Of a DNA stretch of 64,000 nt, positions 35,805 through 44,011 are shown in pieces (within the stretch, counting starts at the first letter, position 1; every line of letters starts with the position of its first letter). The position numbers were made by a program, and so were the translations under genes. The DNA is taken from positions 4,592 through 68,591 of the forward strand of contig QUMM01000017.1 of assembly GCA_003435055.1 (NCBI GenBank). Reading direction: 5' to 3'. Under the pieces are notes generated by a model. The model had not been told where the DNA came from and did not search any database. It was given only the letters and a program-made list of their open reading frames with translations. The stretch comes from Lachnospiraceae bacterium OF09-6. Its GTDB lineage: Bacteria > Bacillota > Clostridia > Lachnospirales > Lachnospiraceae.

Positions 35805-36887
35805 CTATTTGTTTTCCACTGTCTCTTCATCCCCGGACAATTTATAAATCAGAATGCAGTTCGGCGTGTCAACCGAAATTGGTCTGCCCTTCATAATTAA
35901 TGTATGTTTCTCATAATCGATGGAAAAGAATCGAATCTCATTGGATTCATGATTCAGTGTGATCAGAGTCCGCTCATCCGGAAATACTTCAATATCTTTC
36001 GGATACTTTCCACTGATTGGCAGCTTCAGGATCTCAGATACCATGCCTGTTTCCTGATTGATCTCATAGATCGCCACACTGTTGTCTCCAGCTGTAGAAC
36101 AATACAGATATCTTCCACTTGGAGAAATCCGCAGCCCGGAGCTGGCGCATCCAATCTCCTGCACATCCATTCGGGTATCCACTTTCTGAAGCAATTCAAA
36201 CTTTGGAATCTTCTCACTGCCATCATAAGAGTAAACCAGCAGTTCATTGCTCAGCTCACAGTTTACATAGGCAAACCGGCCATCCTTGCCAAATCGGATC
36301 AATCTCGGCCCAGATTCCAGATCACATCGTACAATATCCAACAGAGTCAGTTTTCCGCTGGTTGGGTTTACCTTATAGATATTAATGTGGTCAATTCCGC
36401 AATCCACTACGCACAGGAACTTACCATCTGGTGTCGGCATTGCACAGCTGATATGAGGCCGAAAATTACGCTCCGCTACACTGAACAGCCCCTTATGAAA
36501 AATTCCATCCATCACACTGCCCAGTCTGCCATCACGATGGGTATGCACTACGGTAATCTTTCCATCATGATAACCAGCCACAAACAAGAACTTTCCCCTC
36601 TGATCTGTAGAGAGAAAACAGCCTCTCATACCATCAATTCCCACTTTATTGATTGCTGTCAGATCGCCGGTCTTCTGATTAATTTTCAGTACCTCTACCC
36701 CTTCATCTGCAATAGAATACAAATACTTTCCGTTAGTAGATGTCGTCAGATGCGATGCATTATTCACCGGAACAACGTTCCTCTCTGTCATATACCCCGC
36801 TTCTACATCCATATCATATACATGAACGCCCACACTGCTTCCATGGGTATACGTACCTACATATGCAACATATCTATCTTTGCCCAT
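35805..36887 (-). CDS. Lactonase-family seven-bladed beta-propeller protein
   Basis: This 360-residue cytoplasmic protein belongs to the PF10282-type family that includes YbhE 6-phosphogluconolactonase. It shows repeated propeller motifs such as NGKYLYSIAD, RGKFLFVAGY, DGKFLCVVDCG, DGRFAYVNCE and SGRYLYCSTAGDN, plus YVGTYTHG at the N-terminus. The pentose-phosphate role is family knowledge and not proven here. There is no signal peptide. Confidence 0.82.
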   Translation of the reverse strand: MGKDRYVAYVGTYTHGSSVGVHVYDMDVEAGYMTERNVVPVNNASHLTTSTNGKYLYSIADEGVEVLKINQKTGDLTAINKVGIDGMRGCFLSTDQRGKFLFVAGYHDGKITVVHTHRDGRLGSVMDGIFHKGLFSVAERNFRPHISCAMPTPDGKFLCVVDCGIDHINIYKVNPTSGKLTLLDIVRCDLESGPRLIRFGKDGRFAYVNCELSNELLVYSYDGSEKIPKFELLQKVDTRMDVQEIGCASSGLRISPSGRYLYCSTAGDNSVAIYEINQETGMVSEILKLPISGKYPKDIEVFPDERTLITLNHESNEIRFFSIDYEKHTLIMKGRPISVDTPNCILIYKLSGDEETVENK

Positions 36888-36995
36888 ACCAAATATGTCC
36901 TTTCACATAAGTAAATTTGTATTCAATATAACATAATTCCTCATTTTTGTTAATACAGTTCCAAATTTTTTTGCGTCTTTTTTGATTTTTTTATT

Positions 36996-37886
36996 CTATA
37001 ACCTCAGTAACTTCGATATATCCGGCTGTCCCCATCCCTGACGGTTACGTTCCATTCCAAGATCTCTGGCTGATTCTTTCAGCCGCATTTTTACTTCCAC
37101 ATTGGTCAGCCAGGGTTCTTTTTCCAGCAGTAATGCAACTGCTCCGGATATCATAGGCGTTGCCATGGATGTTCCGCTTTTCTGGCAGTAGAATTTCCGT
37201 GATCCGGCAGTGCCAGAACGACCGGTACAAAAAGCATTGCAGGACCAGATCTGGTTTCCCGGTGCCACCAAATCCGGCTTGCAGACACAGGCATAAGTAG
37301 GGCCACATCCAGAATACCAGTTGTGCTGATCTTCTGACATCCCCACCGTAATCACTTTCCGGCTGTTGCCTGGTGCTGTAATCGTGCATGGGTAAGGTCC
37401 CAGATTGCCTGCAGCACATACCACAACAATATTATGATCCCAGGCCTGTTCCACGCTCTCAATGAGTTTCTGATCCTGTTCATTTCCTTCCCGTACACTT
37501 CCTACTGAGATGTTCATAATGCGAATTCCATAATCTTTACAATGATGAATCACCCATTGTATCCCATGGATTACCTGTTCCCGTTTTCCATTTCCATTTT
37601 TATCCAACACTTTCAGGCTGATCAGATCCGCTCCGGGAGCAATCCCCCGGTACTCTTTCTGCAAGGTTCCTTCTCCGCAGAGAATCCCGGAAACGTGGGT
37701 TCCATGTCCATAATCATCGTAGCATGTCTGGGATCCATTTACAAAATCTCTGAAGCAGACCATTCTGTTTTTCAGATCCGGATGCTTTGCCACACCAGTA
37801 TCCAGCACTGCTACCCGCACTCCTTTTCCAGTCCATCCTTTCTGCCAGGCTTTTTCTGCCTGTAATACTTTTACTGCCTGTTTCAA
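36996..37886 (-). CDS. Intracellular-type S8 subtilisin-like protease
   Basis: This 296-residue protein lacks a signal peptide. The triad is intact: Asp in VAVLDTGVAKHPDL, His in DDYGHGTHVSGILCG and Ser in KSGTSMATPMISGAVALL, with VCAAGNLG. The start is a TTG at 37886 with GGGGAG six bases before. It is divergent from a Csp-like subtilase across a 110-bp gap that contains a short palindromic element. Intracellular protein turnover or a sporulation role is possible. Confidence 0.9.
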   Translation of the reverse strand: MKQAVKVLQAEKAWQKGWTGKGVRVAVLDTGVAKHPDLKNRMVCFRDFVNGSQTCYDDYGHGTHVSGILCGEGTLQKEYRGIAPGADLISLKVLDKNGNGKREQVIHGIQWVIHHCKDYGIRIMNISVGSVREGNEQDQKLIESVEQAWDHNIVVVCAAGNLGPYPCTITAPGNSRKVITVGMSEDQHNWYSGCGPTYACVCKPDLVAPGNQIWSCNAFCTGRSGTAGSRKFYCQKSGTSMATPMISGAVALLLEKEPWLTNVEVKMRLKESARDLGMERNRQGWGQPDISKLLRL

Positions 37887-37942
37887 ATAGATCTCCCCTT
37901 TTGACTTTTTGTCTGCGGCAACATATACTTAAAAAAAAGATG

Positions 37943-37983
37943 GTAGCTGTTCAGAACCCACTGTGAAGGTAATGAACAGATAC
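37943..37983 (-). mobile_element. 41-bp short form of the palindromic element, 7/8 target duplication
   Basis: Read on the minus strand it starts GTATCTGTTCATTACC and ends GGTTCTGAACAGCTAC. Its first 24 bases match the left end of the 142-bp element at 49504 (22/24) and its last 22 match that element's right end (20/22), as if the interior had been deleted. Flanks are AAAAGATG (37935-37942) and AAAAGGTG (37984-37991). Confidence 0.75.
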
Positions 37984-37997
37984 AAAAGGTGTTTTTT

Positions 37998-39721
37998 ATG
38001 GCCGCTGATACACTAGAAACAATGGTACTATCTAATACTTATGCAGATCTCATTGTCCCTGTTCAGTCGGATACCGAAGATTTTCTGAAAACTTACCGCT
38101 CATTTGGTGCACAGCTTTTTGGAGGACGTCTTGGAATGCTTCACGTTCCAAGGGAGCATTACGATCTGCAATATCGTGTTTCTTATTCTAATATTCCTAA
38201 ACTCTATACTCCACTGGACTATGAAAGTCTGAATGCTTCCGGTATTCTTCAGGTTCAAATCAGACCATCCCTTGGATATAAAGGAAAAGGCGTTCTTTTA
38301 GGATTTCTGGATACCGGCATCGACTACACCAGGCCAGCTTTTCGTACCACTTCTGGCCAGAGCCGCATTCTTGGCATCTGGGATCAGACGATTTCTTCTT
38401 CCGAAACGCCGTATGACCTGGGCTATGGTACCGCTTATACCAGAGAACAGATTAATCTGGCACTTCAAAGTGAATCTCCTTTTTCACTGCTTCCTTCCCA
38501 GGATCTAAATGGACATGGCACATTTCTTGCCAGTGTAGCTGCCGGCTCTCCGGATCCGGAGAATCAATTTCTTGGGGCTGCCCCGGAAGCAGATCTGGCT
38601 GTTGTCCGTCTGAAAGAAGCCAAACCATATCTGACGCAATATTTTCTGGTCGACAGCGACCAGCCTGTTTTTCAGGAACCGATATCATGATGGGAATCCG
38701 CTATCTGGTTATTTTGTCAATTCTATATGAAAAGCCACTGGTTATCTGTATGGGACTTGGCACCAGTCAGGGAGACCACAGTGGAAACAGTGCACTGGAC
38801 CGCCTTCTGACCTATTATGTAGATTATCAGAACTGTTTCTGCGCCTGCGCAGCTGGCAATGAGGCCTCATCCGGGCATCACTTTTTTTCTTCTGACAACA
38901 CCAGGGAATCAATGCTGGTAGAACTAAATGTCAGTACTGCTCATCCTGGATTCTGCATGGAATTTTGGGCTCTGTCACCAGCTTTGTACACGCTCTCTGT
39001 CACCTCTCCCCTTGGAGAAACGATTTCAGAAATTACACCACAACAGGGACTTCGCAGTTCCTATCAATTTTTCGGTGAACGCACGGTAATAGAAATTCGA
39101 TACGAAATTGCAGAATATCATTCTGGATTTCAACTGATCCTTATCCGCATGCTTACTCCTACGGAAGGCATCTGGACATTTCGTATTCAAAACCGGACTC
39201 AGATACAGAATACTTTCCATCTGTGGCTCCCTGTCAGCAACTTTTTATCAAAAGATGTCTATTTTCTGACCCCAGATCCTAATACAACAATCACAAATCC
39301 CGGCAATACAGAAGCATTAATCACCGTAGGAGGCTATGACAGCCGATCTGGCAGCATCTGGCCTGCCTCTGGCAGAGGCTATACACTGAGCAATCAAATC
39401 AAGCCAGAACTGGCTGCTCCGGCTGTGGATGTCTATGGTTCGGCTGCTGCCGACGGTTCTTCTCAGGAAAGGCCACCCCTTTCACCTTTTATCAGAAAAA
39501 CCGGAACGTCTCTCTCCTGTGCACTGACAGCCGGTGCAATTGCTCTTCTGGTTAACTGGGGAATGGAACGATCCTCACTTTTTTACTCTCCACTGACCAA
39601 TCGTTCTGTAAAAAATTATCTGATTCGTGGTGCCAGACGCAGCTCTTCTTTTTCTTATCCGAATCAGGAATGGGGATACGGCGAACTGGATCTGTATGGA
39701 GTATTTGCTTCTCTGCTGTAA
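37998..39721 (+). CDS. Csp-like S8 family subtilase, frame broken once
   Basis: The N-terminus is a Csp-type prodomain without signal peptide. Catalytic Asp is in LLGFLDTGIDY, His in LNGHGTFLASVAAG and Ser in RKTGTSLSCALTAGAIALL, with a large jelly-roll-like insertion between His and Ser as in clostridial CspB. The two halves join when one base is added at 38676-38680 (CAGGAA..CGATATCATG), giving 574 residues. Csp proteases act in spores, cleaving pro-SleC during germination in Clostridium perfringens; this role is inferred. Start at 37998 follows AAAGG by nine bases, partly supplied by the flank of the palindromic element. Confidence 0.87.
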
Positions 39722-39739
39722 CCAAAGTACTCTCCTTTG

Positions 39740-39756
39740 CATACAGTGAACTGTAT
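39740..39756 (+). promoter_or_regulatory. Sporulation-type -10 / dyad before the Cys-rich gene
   Basis: CATACAGT at 39740-39747 matches the sigma-E -10 consensus CATACANT. It overlaps the dyad ATACAGT-GA-ACTGTAT. The -35 is not clear. Confidence 0.4.
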
Positions 39757-39778
39757 AGAAAAACATGGAGGATTTCTC

Positions 39779-40018
39779 ATGAGTGATTTAACAGCAACAA
39801 ACTGCGGATGTGATAATGGATGCAATTCCGGATGTAGCTCTCTCTTCAACAACAACGGTAACTGCGGATGCTCCATCATCTGGATTCTTCTGCTGCTGAA
39901 TATCTGCGGCGGAAACGGCTGCGGCCATTCTTCCTGCGGATGTGGTGAAAACAACAATTGCCTGCTGATTCTTCTGTTGCTTTTATGCTGCAATGGAGAC
40001 TGTGGCCTGAACTTCTGA
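39779..40018 (+). CDS. Chorion-class high-cysteine (HCB-like) small protein
   Basis: This 79-residue protein of Gly, Asn and Cys-rich composition has two copies of a module: a hydrophobic Ile/Leu run flanked by Cys-Gly (NCGCSIIWILLLLNICGG and NNNCLLILLLLLCCNGDCG). There are 16 cysteines. It resembles the clostridial proteins annotated as chorion class high-cysteine HCB protein 13. Function is unknown; abundant Cys suggests a cross-linked coat or surface layer. GGAGG sits six bases before the ATG. It lies 58 bases after the Csp-like gene and has its own terminator. Confidence 0.8.
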   Translation: MSDLTATNCGCDNGCNSGCSSLFNNNGNCGCSIIWILLLLNICGGNGCGHSSCGCGENNNCLLILLLLLCCNGDCGLNF

Positions 40019-40045
40019 TTTCTCAGAATTCTCTTTTTACTAAAG

Positions 40046-40081
40046 ACGGTACGTGCCGGATTTCCGGTACGTACCGTTTTT
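40046..40081 (+). terminator. Terminator after the Cys-rich gene
   Basis: ACGGTACGTGCCGG-ATTT-CCGGTACGTACCGT followed by TTTTTTC. Confidence 0.9.
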
Positions 40082-40095
40082 TCTTTTTGTCAGTT

Positions 40096-40235
40096 CTAAT
40101 TTTTTTTCTTCTCGTCATTGTTTTTTCTGTCTTTACGCTGCTGTTTTTTCAGATATTGAGACTGCTCTTTCTTTTCAGGCATTCTTCATCCACTTCATAA
40201 AATGCATTTCCATCTATCACTATATGAGTTTTCAC
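40096..40235 (-). CDS. Small basic protein gene visible only after one-base repair
   Basis: A GTG at 40235 lies six bases after GGAGG and starts VKTHIVIDGNAFYEVDEE, then CLKRK. As sequenced the frame ends after 27 codons. Adding one A in the run at 40165-40171 continues EQSQYLKKQQRKDRKNNDE and ends KKKN at 40096, for 46 residues with a highly charged tail. The gene is antisense to its neighbours. The DGNAFYE core looks conserved, but I cannot assign a function. Confidence 0.5.
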
Positions 40236-40245
40236 CACATTCCTC

Positions 40246-40269
40246 CTGATACTTACTCTATAGTATCAG
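40246..40269. promoter_or_regulatory. Perfect 8-bp dyad before the small gene at 40235
   Basis: CTGATACT-(8 nt)-AGTATCAG, ending just upstream of the GGAGG. It is an operator or 5' mRNA hairpin candidate. Confidence 0.4.
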
Positions 40270-40298
40270 CATATGCATCATACATTTTCCTGTAACTG

Positions 40299-40307
40299 CA
40301 TATACTA
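40299..40307 (+). promoter_or_regulatory. Possible sporulation sigma -10 before the gene at 40326
   Basis: CATATACTA matches the CATANNNTA pattern of sigma-K-type -10 boxes; an AC dinucleotide lies 15 bases upstream (usual spacing 16). Apart from the sites listed, 40082-40325 holds nothing else I can support. Confidence 0.35.
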
Positions 40308-40325
40308 AACAAAAAAGGAATTCCT

Positions 40326-40649
40326 ATGGAACCAAATCAGGAACATGATATTCCGGCAGTCGATCAGATTGCAAATGGTGAGAATCTGCAAATGTATAAA
40401 GCCATGATTCCCTACTTTCCTAAAAATATGCAGCGAAGTCTGGCACTGTTGATCAAAATGGTTGAAATGAATCATCTGCTTTCTTTTTATAACAGTCCCA
40501 TGTCCGCCTGTGCCATGCCGGAAACTCACAATCCGGAAGAAATTCTTTCTCAGCTGCGGCAATATGGCAATGACAGACAAAACCAGCAGATTGATCAGAT
40601 CTCCAATCTGATTACCATGCTGAAGCTTTACCAGACTTATAATGAATAG
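40326..40649 (+). CDS. Conserved-looking hypothetical protein, 107 residues
   Basis: Not recognised. A soluble, mostly helical protein with a hydrophobic middle (MQRSLALLIKMVEMNHLL) and a Gln/Asn-rich C-terminus (YGNDRQNQQIDQISNLITML). RBS AAAGGAATTCCT. It is followed 15 bases later by another small gene and lies beside the Cys-rich and Csp-like genes. The sporulation-type -10 box upstream makes a coat or spore function a reasonable guess. Confidence 0.7.
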   Translation: MEPNQEHDIPAVDQIANGENLQMYKAMIPYFPKNMQRSLALLIKMVEMNHLLSFYNSPMSACAMPETHNPEEILSQLRQYGNDRQNQQIDQISNLITMLKLYQTYNE

Positions 40650-40664
40650 AAAGGAGATTCCGCT

Positions 40665-40952
40665 ATGGATCACAACTGGATACACGACAAAGAACTTGCA
40701 GGTATTGATGCGCAAAAGCTTCAGACACTGGCATCCTTATCAGAACAGGGACATGGGCTGGGGCAAAAAGAGCTGCTGCCATTTCTCATGGCAGCAGCTT
40801 CACGTACTGGTAAACAATCGATTTCTTTTTCAAATCAGGAAATGCAGCTTATCCTGACTGTTCTCAAAAAGGATAAGTCACCGGAAGAACAGGCGAAAAT
40901 GGATCGTCTGTTTGCTCTTATGCAGCAAATGCAACATCGAACCAGTTACTGA
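40665..40952 (+). CDS. Hypothetical small helical protein, 95 residues
   Basis: Not recognised. The sequence begins MDHNWIHDKELAGIDAQKL and continues with alternating helices (LLPFLMAAASRT; LILTVLKKDKSPEE), ending with a Gln/Met-rich helix. RBS AAAGGAGATTCCGCT. It is in an apparent operon with the 107-residue gene upstream. Its stop overlaps the convergent cinA stop by seven bases. Confidence 0.7.
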   Translation: MDHNWIHDKELAGIDAQKLQTLASLSEQGHGLGQKELLPFLMAAASRTGKQSISFSNQEMQLILTVLKKDKSPEEQAKMDRLFALMQQMQHRTSY

Positions 40953-42094
40953 TCCGCAAGGATGCATTCTCGAAGCAGCAGCAATGCCTGTACCACTGAC
41001 TGCTCCCGTATCTGGCGACGATCACCTTTAAAATGACATTCCCGTACCACCGTTCTGTTCTTATAGCAACAGGCAATGTAAACCAGACCAACTGGCTTTC
41101 CTTCCTCCGCTGCCGGTCCGGCCAATCCTGTAAGAGAAATGCAGGCATCCGCACCGGTGGCGAACACACCATTTTTTGCCATTTCTTTTGCGGTGCGATC
41201 ACTGACCGCTCCGTATTCTTTCAAAGTCGTTTTCTTAACATCAAGGAGCTTTCTCTTTGCTCTGTTGCAATAGGTTACAAAGCCCTGTTTAAATACTTCT
41301 GATGCTCCCGGCACTGCTGTGAAACGAGCTGCCAGAAGTCCTCCCGTCAGTGACTCTGCTGTTGTCAAAGTAAGCTCTCGTTCCTTTAACAGGTCAAGTA
41401 CAGAAGCCTCCAGAGATACTGTATCATTGGTTGCATAAATGTAAGCACCAAATTTTTCCTGAAAAGTCTTCAACACCGGTTTCAATGCTTTTTTTGCTGA
41501 ATGATCTTCTGTGGAACCGGTCATCATTCGGATCTGTATCTCACCCATATAGGCAGTAAGCGTCATCTCCACTGCAGGGTTCTTCTCTTTCAGTTCTGTA
41601 ATCAGCTTTCTGACTTCCGCCTCTTCCATACCACACATCTTCACAGTTGCTGAATATACGGTATCCTTCAGTTCTTTTTGAAGCATACGGAATAATTCCT
41701 GTTCGAATATAGACTGCAGCTCCTCTTCTGGAAGTAAAATCAGCTTTTTTTCTTCCTCTTTCAGGATCACTCCGGCATAACTGCCACCGTGGCGTTCTAA
41801 AAGGACATCCTGCTCAGCCAGCTCATCATTTTTTCGATTCAGCACTTTTTCTGCAATCAGCTTTTTCACTGTTTTCAGATCTTTGCCATTCTGACAGATT
41901 ATCATTATCACAGAAGAACGCTTCCATGCCTGCGCAATGATTTCTGTCAAATGTGTATTCTCCATCGTTACATTCATGCGACTCACTACAGGAGCTCCAA
42001 GCTGTGCACATTTTTCCATAACGTAAGCCGCCTGCCTGTCAGAATCTGTTGCAAGTAACAAATCTGCTTCTACTGAAATCAACTCTATATCCAT
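40946..42094 (-). CDS. cinA: CinA-like protein with degenerate N-terminal domain and intact PncC-type amidase domain
   Basis: The C-terminal 160 residues carry the PncC/CinA nicotinamide-nucleotide amidase motifs TTAESLTGGLLAARFTAVPG, FVTYCNRAKRKLL, GAVSDRTAKEMAKNG and SLTGLAGPAAEEGKPVG. The N-terminal half has the outline of the MoCF-binding-like CinA domain but lacks the GGLGPTxDD signature; it reads MIICQNGKDLKTVK at that place. The domain is therefore probably catalytically dead. Start: the ATG at 42094 gives a five-base spacing from GGAGG; the ATG one codon earlier is also possible. Last gene of the pgsA-rimO operon, as in many Clostridia. Confidence 0.85.
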   Translation of the reverse strand: MDIELISVEADLLLATDSDRQAAYVMEKCAQLGAPVVSRMNVTMENTHLTEIIAQAWKRSSVIMIICQNGKDLKTVKKLIAEKVLNRKNDELAEQDVLLERHGGSYAGVILKEEEKKLILLPEEELQSIFEQELFRMLQKELKDTVYSATVKMCGMEEAEVRKLITELKEKNPAVEMTLTAYMGEIQIRMMTGSTEDHSAKKALKPVLKTFQEKFGAYIYATNDTVSLEASVLDLLKERELTLTTAESLTGGLLAARFTAVPGASEVFKQGFVTYCNRAKRKLLDVKKTTLKEYGAVSDRTAKEMAKNGVFATGADACISLTGLAGPAAEEGKPVGLVYIACCYKNRTVVRECHFKGDRRQIREQSVVQALLLLRECILADQ

Positions 42095-42150
42095 CATACC
42101 CTCCACCTGAGTTCCGGCCTGCTTTTCAGACCTGTTTTATGCAATTATAT

Positions 42151-42687
42151 TTATGACTGCATGTTTAATACTTTCTTATTCTTCCAGATATAATCTGCCA
42201 GAGAGACAACTGTCAGTATCAGTGCCACCCACATGAAGATCTGCTCCAGAATAGTAAAGATCCCTCCAAGGTTTGCAATCAGTAATATAATCATGATCAT
42301 CTGGGATACCGTCTTGAATTTTCCCCACCAGCTTGCTGCTATTACAATTCCATTATCTGCTGCAATCAGGCGGAAACCACTGATGGCGAATTCACGGCTG
42401 ATGATGATAATAACCATCCATGCCGGCAGTCGATCCATGGAAACCAGACAAATCATTGCTGCACTGACCAGCAGTTTGTCTGCCAGTGGATCCATAAATT
42501 TTCCAAAGTTCGTCACCAGATGGTTCTTGCGGGCAATATAGCCATCCAGGAAATCTGTCATACTGGCAATGATGAAAATTGCCAATGCTGCAAATCTTCC
42601 ATTTCCATCCGGAGTAATCTGCATAATCATAACAAAAGGTACAATTAAAATCATTCTTATGGTTGTTAGCGTATTAGGCAAATTCAT
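42151..42687 (-). CDS. pgsA: CDP-diacylglycerol-glycerol-3-phosphate 3-phosphatidyltransferase
   Basis: This 178-residue integral membrane enzyme carries the CDP-alcohol phosphotransferase signature DFLDGYIAR...GKFMDPLADK (D-x2-DG-x2-AR-x8-G-x3-D-x3-D). It makes phosphatidylglycerol phosphate for anionic phospholipids. It overlaps the end of rimO by 14 bases. Confidence 0.93.
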   Translation of the reverse strand: MNLPNTLTTIRMILIVPFVMIMQITPDGNGRFAALAIFIIASMTDFLDGYIARKNHLVTNFGKFMDPLADKLLVSAAMICLVSMDRLPAWMVIIIISREFAISGFRLIAADNGIVIAASWWGKFKTVSQMIMIILLIANLGGIFTILEQIFMWVALILTVVSLADYIWKNKKVLNMQS

Positions 42688-44008
42688 CTTCCAACTCTCC
42701 TGTCAAATCGTATTCCAAAGCGCCTGTAATCTTTACTTTTGCAAAGTCACCGGACATTAGTGTCTCAGCTGTATCGATAAACAGATACCCGTCGATTCCC
42801 GGTGCATCAGCGTAGGTTCTGGCCACATATACATTCTCATCAGAAAGATATCCTTCTACCATGGCAAGCATCGTTCTTCCGATCTTTTCCTCATTTTTAT
42901 CCAGAGATACTTCCTGCTGAAGCTCCATCAATTCTTCCTGACGGTCCTTTTTCACCTCTTCATCGATCTGATCTTCCATGGACGCTGCCGGTGTATCCTC
43001 TTCCTGAGAATAAGTAAATACACCCAGACGGTCAAATTCCATCTCATCCACAAAAGCCATCAGTTCTTCATGATCCTCCTGGGTCTCACCAGGAAATCCT
43101 GTGATCAATGTAGTACGCAGTGCAATATCGGGTATCTCTCTTCTGAGCTTTTCAATGATCTCTTCCAGCTGTGCTCTGGAGGTACGTCTGCCCATTCGCT
43201 TCAAGATCCGGTCACTTGCATGCTGAATCGGGAGATCCAGGTAATGACAGATCTTTTTCTCATCCCGGATCGTTTCGATCAACTCATCGTATATCTCTTC
43301 CGGATAGCAATATAATACACGAATCCAGCGAATTCCTTTGATTTCACATAATTTCTTCAGCAGGATGTGAAGTGATTTCTTACCGTAAAGATCTACGCCA
43401 TAAAGAGTAGTCTCCTGTGCTACCAGAATCAGTTCTTTCACGCCCTGATCTGCCAGATCCTGTGCTTCTTTTAACAGTCGTTCCAAAGGCACACTGCGAT
43501 AGCTTCCTCTGATCTTTGGAATAATGCAATACGTACAATGCTTGTCGCATCCTTCTGCGATCTTCAGATGAGCATAATGACCACCCGTAGTCACCACTCG
43601 CTTTGCATCAATCTCTACCAGTCTGTCTACATCCTGTATATCCAGTTCTTTCTGACCTGCCAGTGTCTTTTCAATTACTTCAAAGATCTCATCATGGGCT
43701 GTAGTACCAATCACTGCATCCACTTCTTCAATTTCATCCATAATCTCCTGCTTATAGCGCTGTGCCAGACATCCCGTCACAATCAGAGCTTTACAGCGTC
43801 CTGACTTACGATATTCTGCCATTTCCAGAATATTCTGGATGCTTTCTTCTTTGGCATCATGTATAAAACAGCAGGTATTGATCACTATCACATCAGCCTG
43901 TGTCTCATCATCTGTCAGTGTGAATCCTTTCTGGGTCAAAAGACCAAGCATCTGTTCTGAATCAACCAGATTCTTGTCACATCCCAGTGATATGAATAAA
44001 ATATTCAT
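42674..44008 (-). CDS. rimO: Ribosomal protein S12 methylthiotransferase
   Basis: This 444-residue radical SAM enzyme adds a methylthio group to an aspartate of S12. It has the UPF0004 N-terminal cluster domain (FISLGCDKNLVDSEQMLG, NTCCFIHDAKEE, VTGCLAQRY), the radical SAM motif EGCDKHCTYCIIPKIRG, then a TRAM domain at the C-terminus. The Asp at position 10 of the start motif favours RimO over MiaB. Confidence 0.94.
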   Translation of the reverse strand: MNILFISLGCDKNLVDSEQMLGLLTQKGFTLTDDETQADVIVINTCCFIHDAKEESIQNILEMAEYRKSGRCKALIVTGCLAQRYKQEIMDEIEEVDAVIGTTAHDEIFEVIEKTLAGQKELDIQDVDRLVEIDAKRVVTTGGHYAHLKIAEGCDKHCTYCIIPKIRGSYRSVPLERLLKEAQDLADQGVKELILVAQETTLYGVDLYGKKSLHILLKKLCEIKGIRWIRVLYCYPEEIYDELIETIRDEKKICHYLDLPIQHASDRILKRMGRRTSRAQLEEIIEKLRREIPDIALRTTLITGFPGETQEDHEELMAFVDEMEFDRLGVFTYSQEEDTPAASMEDQIDEEVKKDRQEELMELQQEVSLDKNEEKIGRTMLAMVEGYLSDENVYVARTYADAPGIDGYLFIDTAETLMSGDFAKVKITGALEYDLTGELEDEFA

Positions 44009-44011
44009 CCG

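Noticed and set aside
41641..41665. Sequence resembling the palindromic element inside cinA (CTTCACAGTTGCTGAATA)
   Set aside because: It lies in conserved coding sequence in frame, and the resemblance covers only part of the end motif with no flanking duplication.
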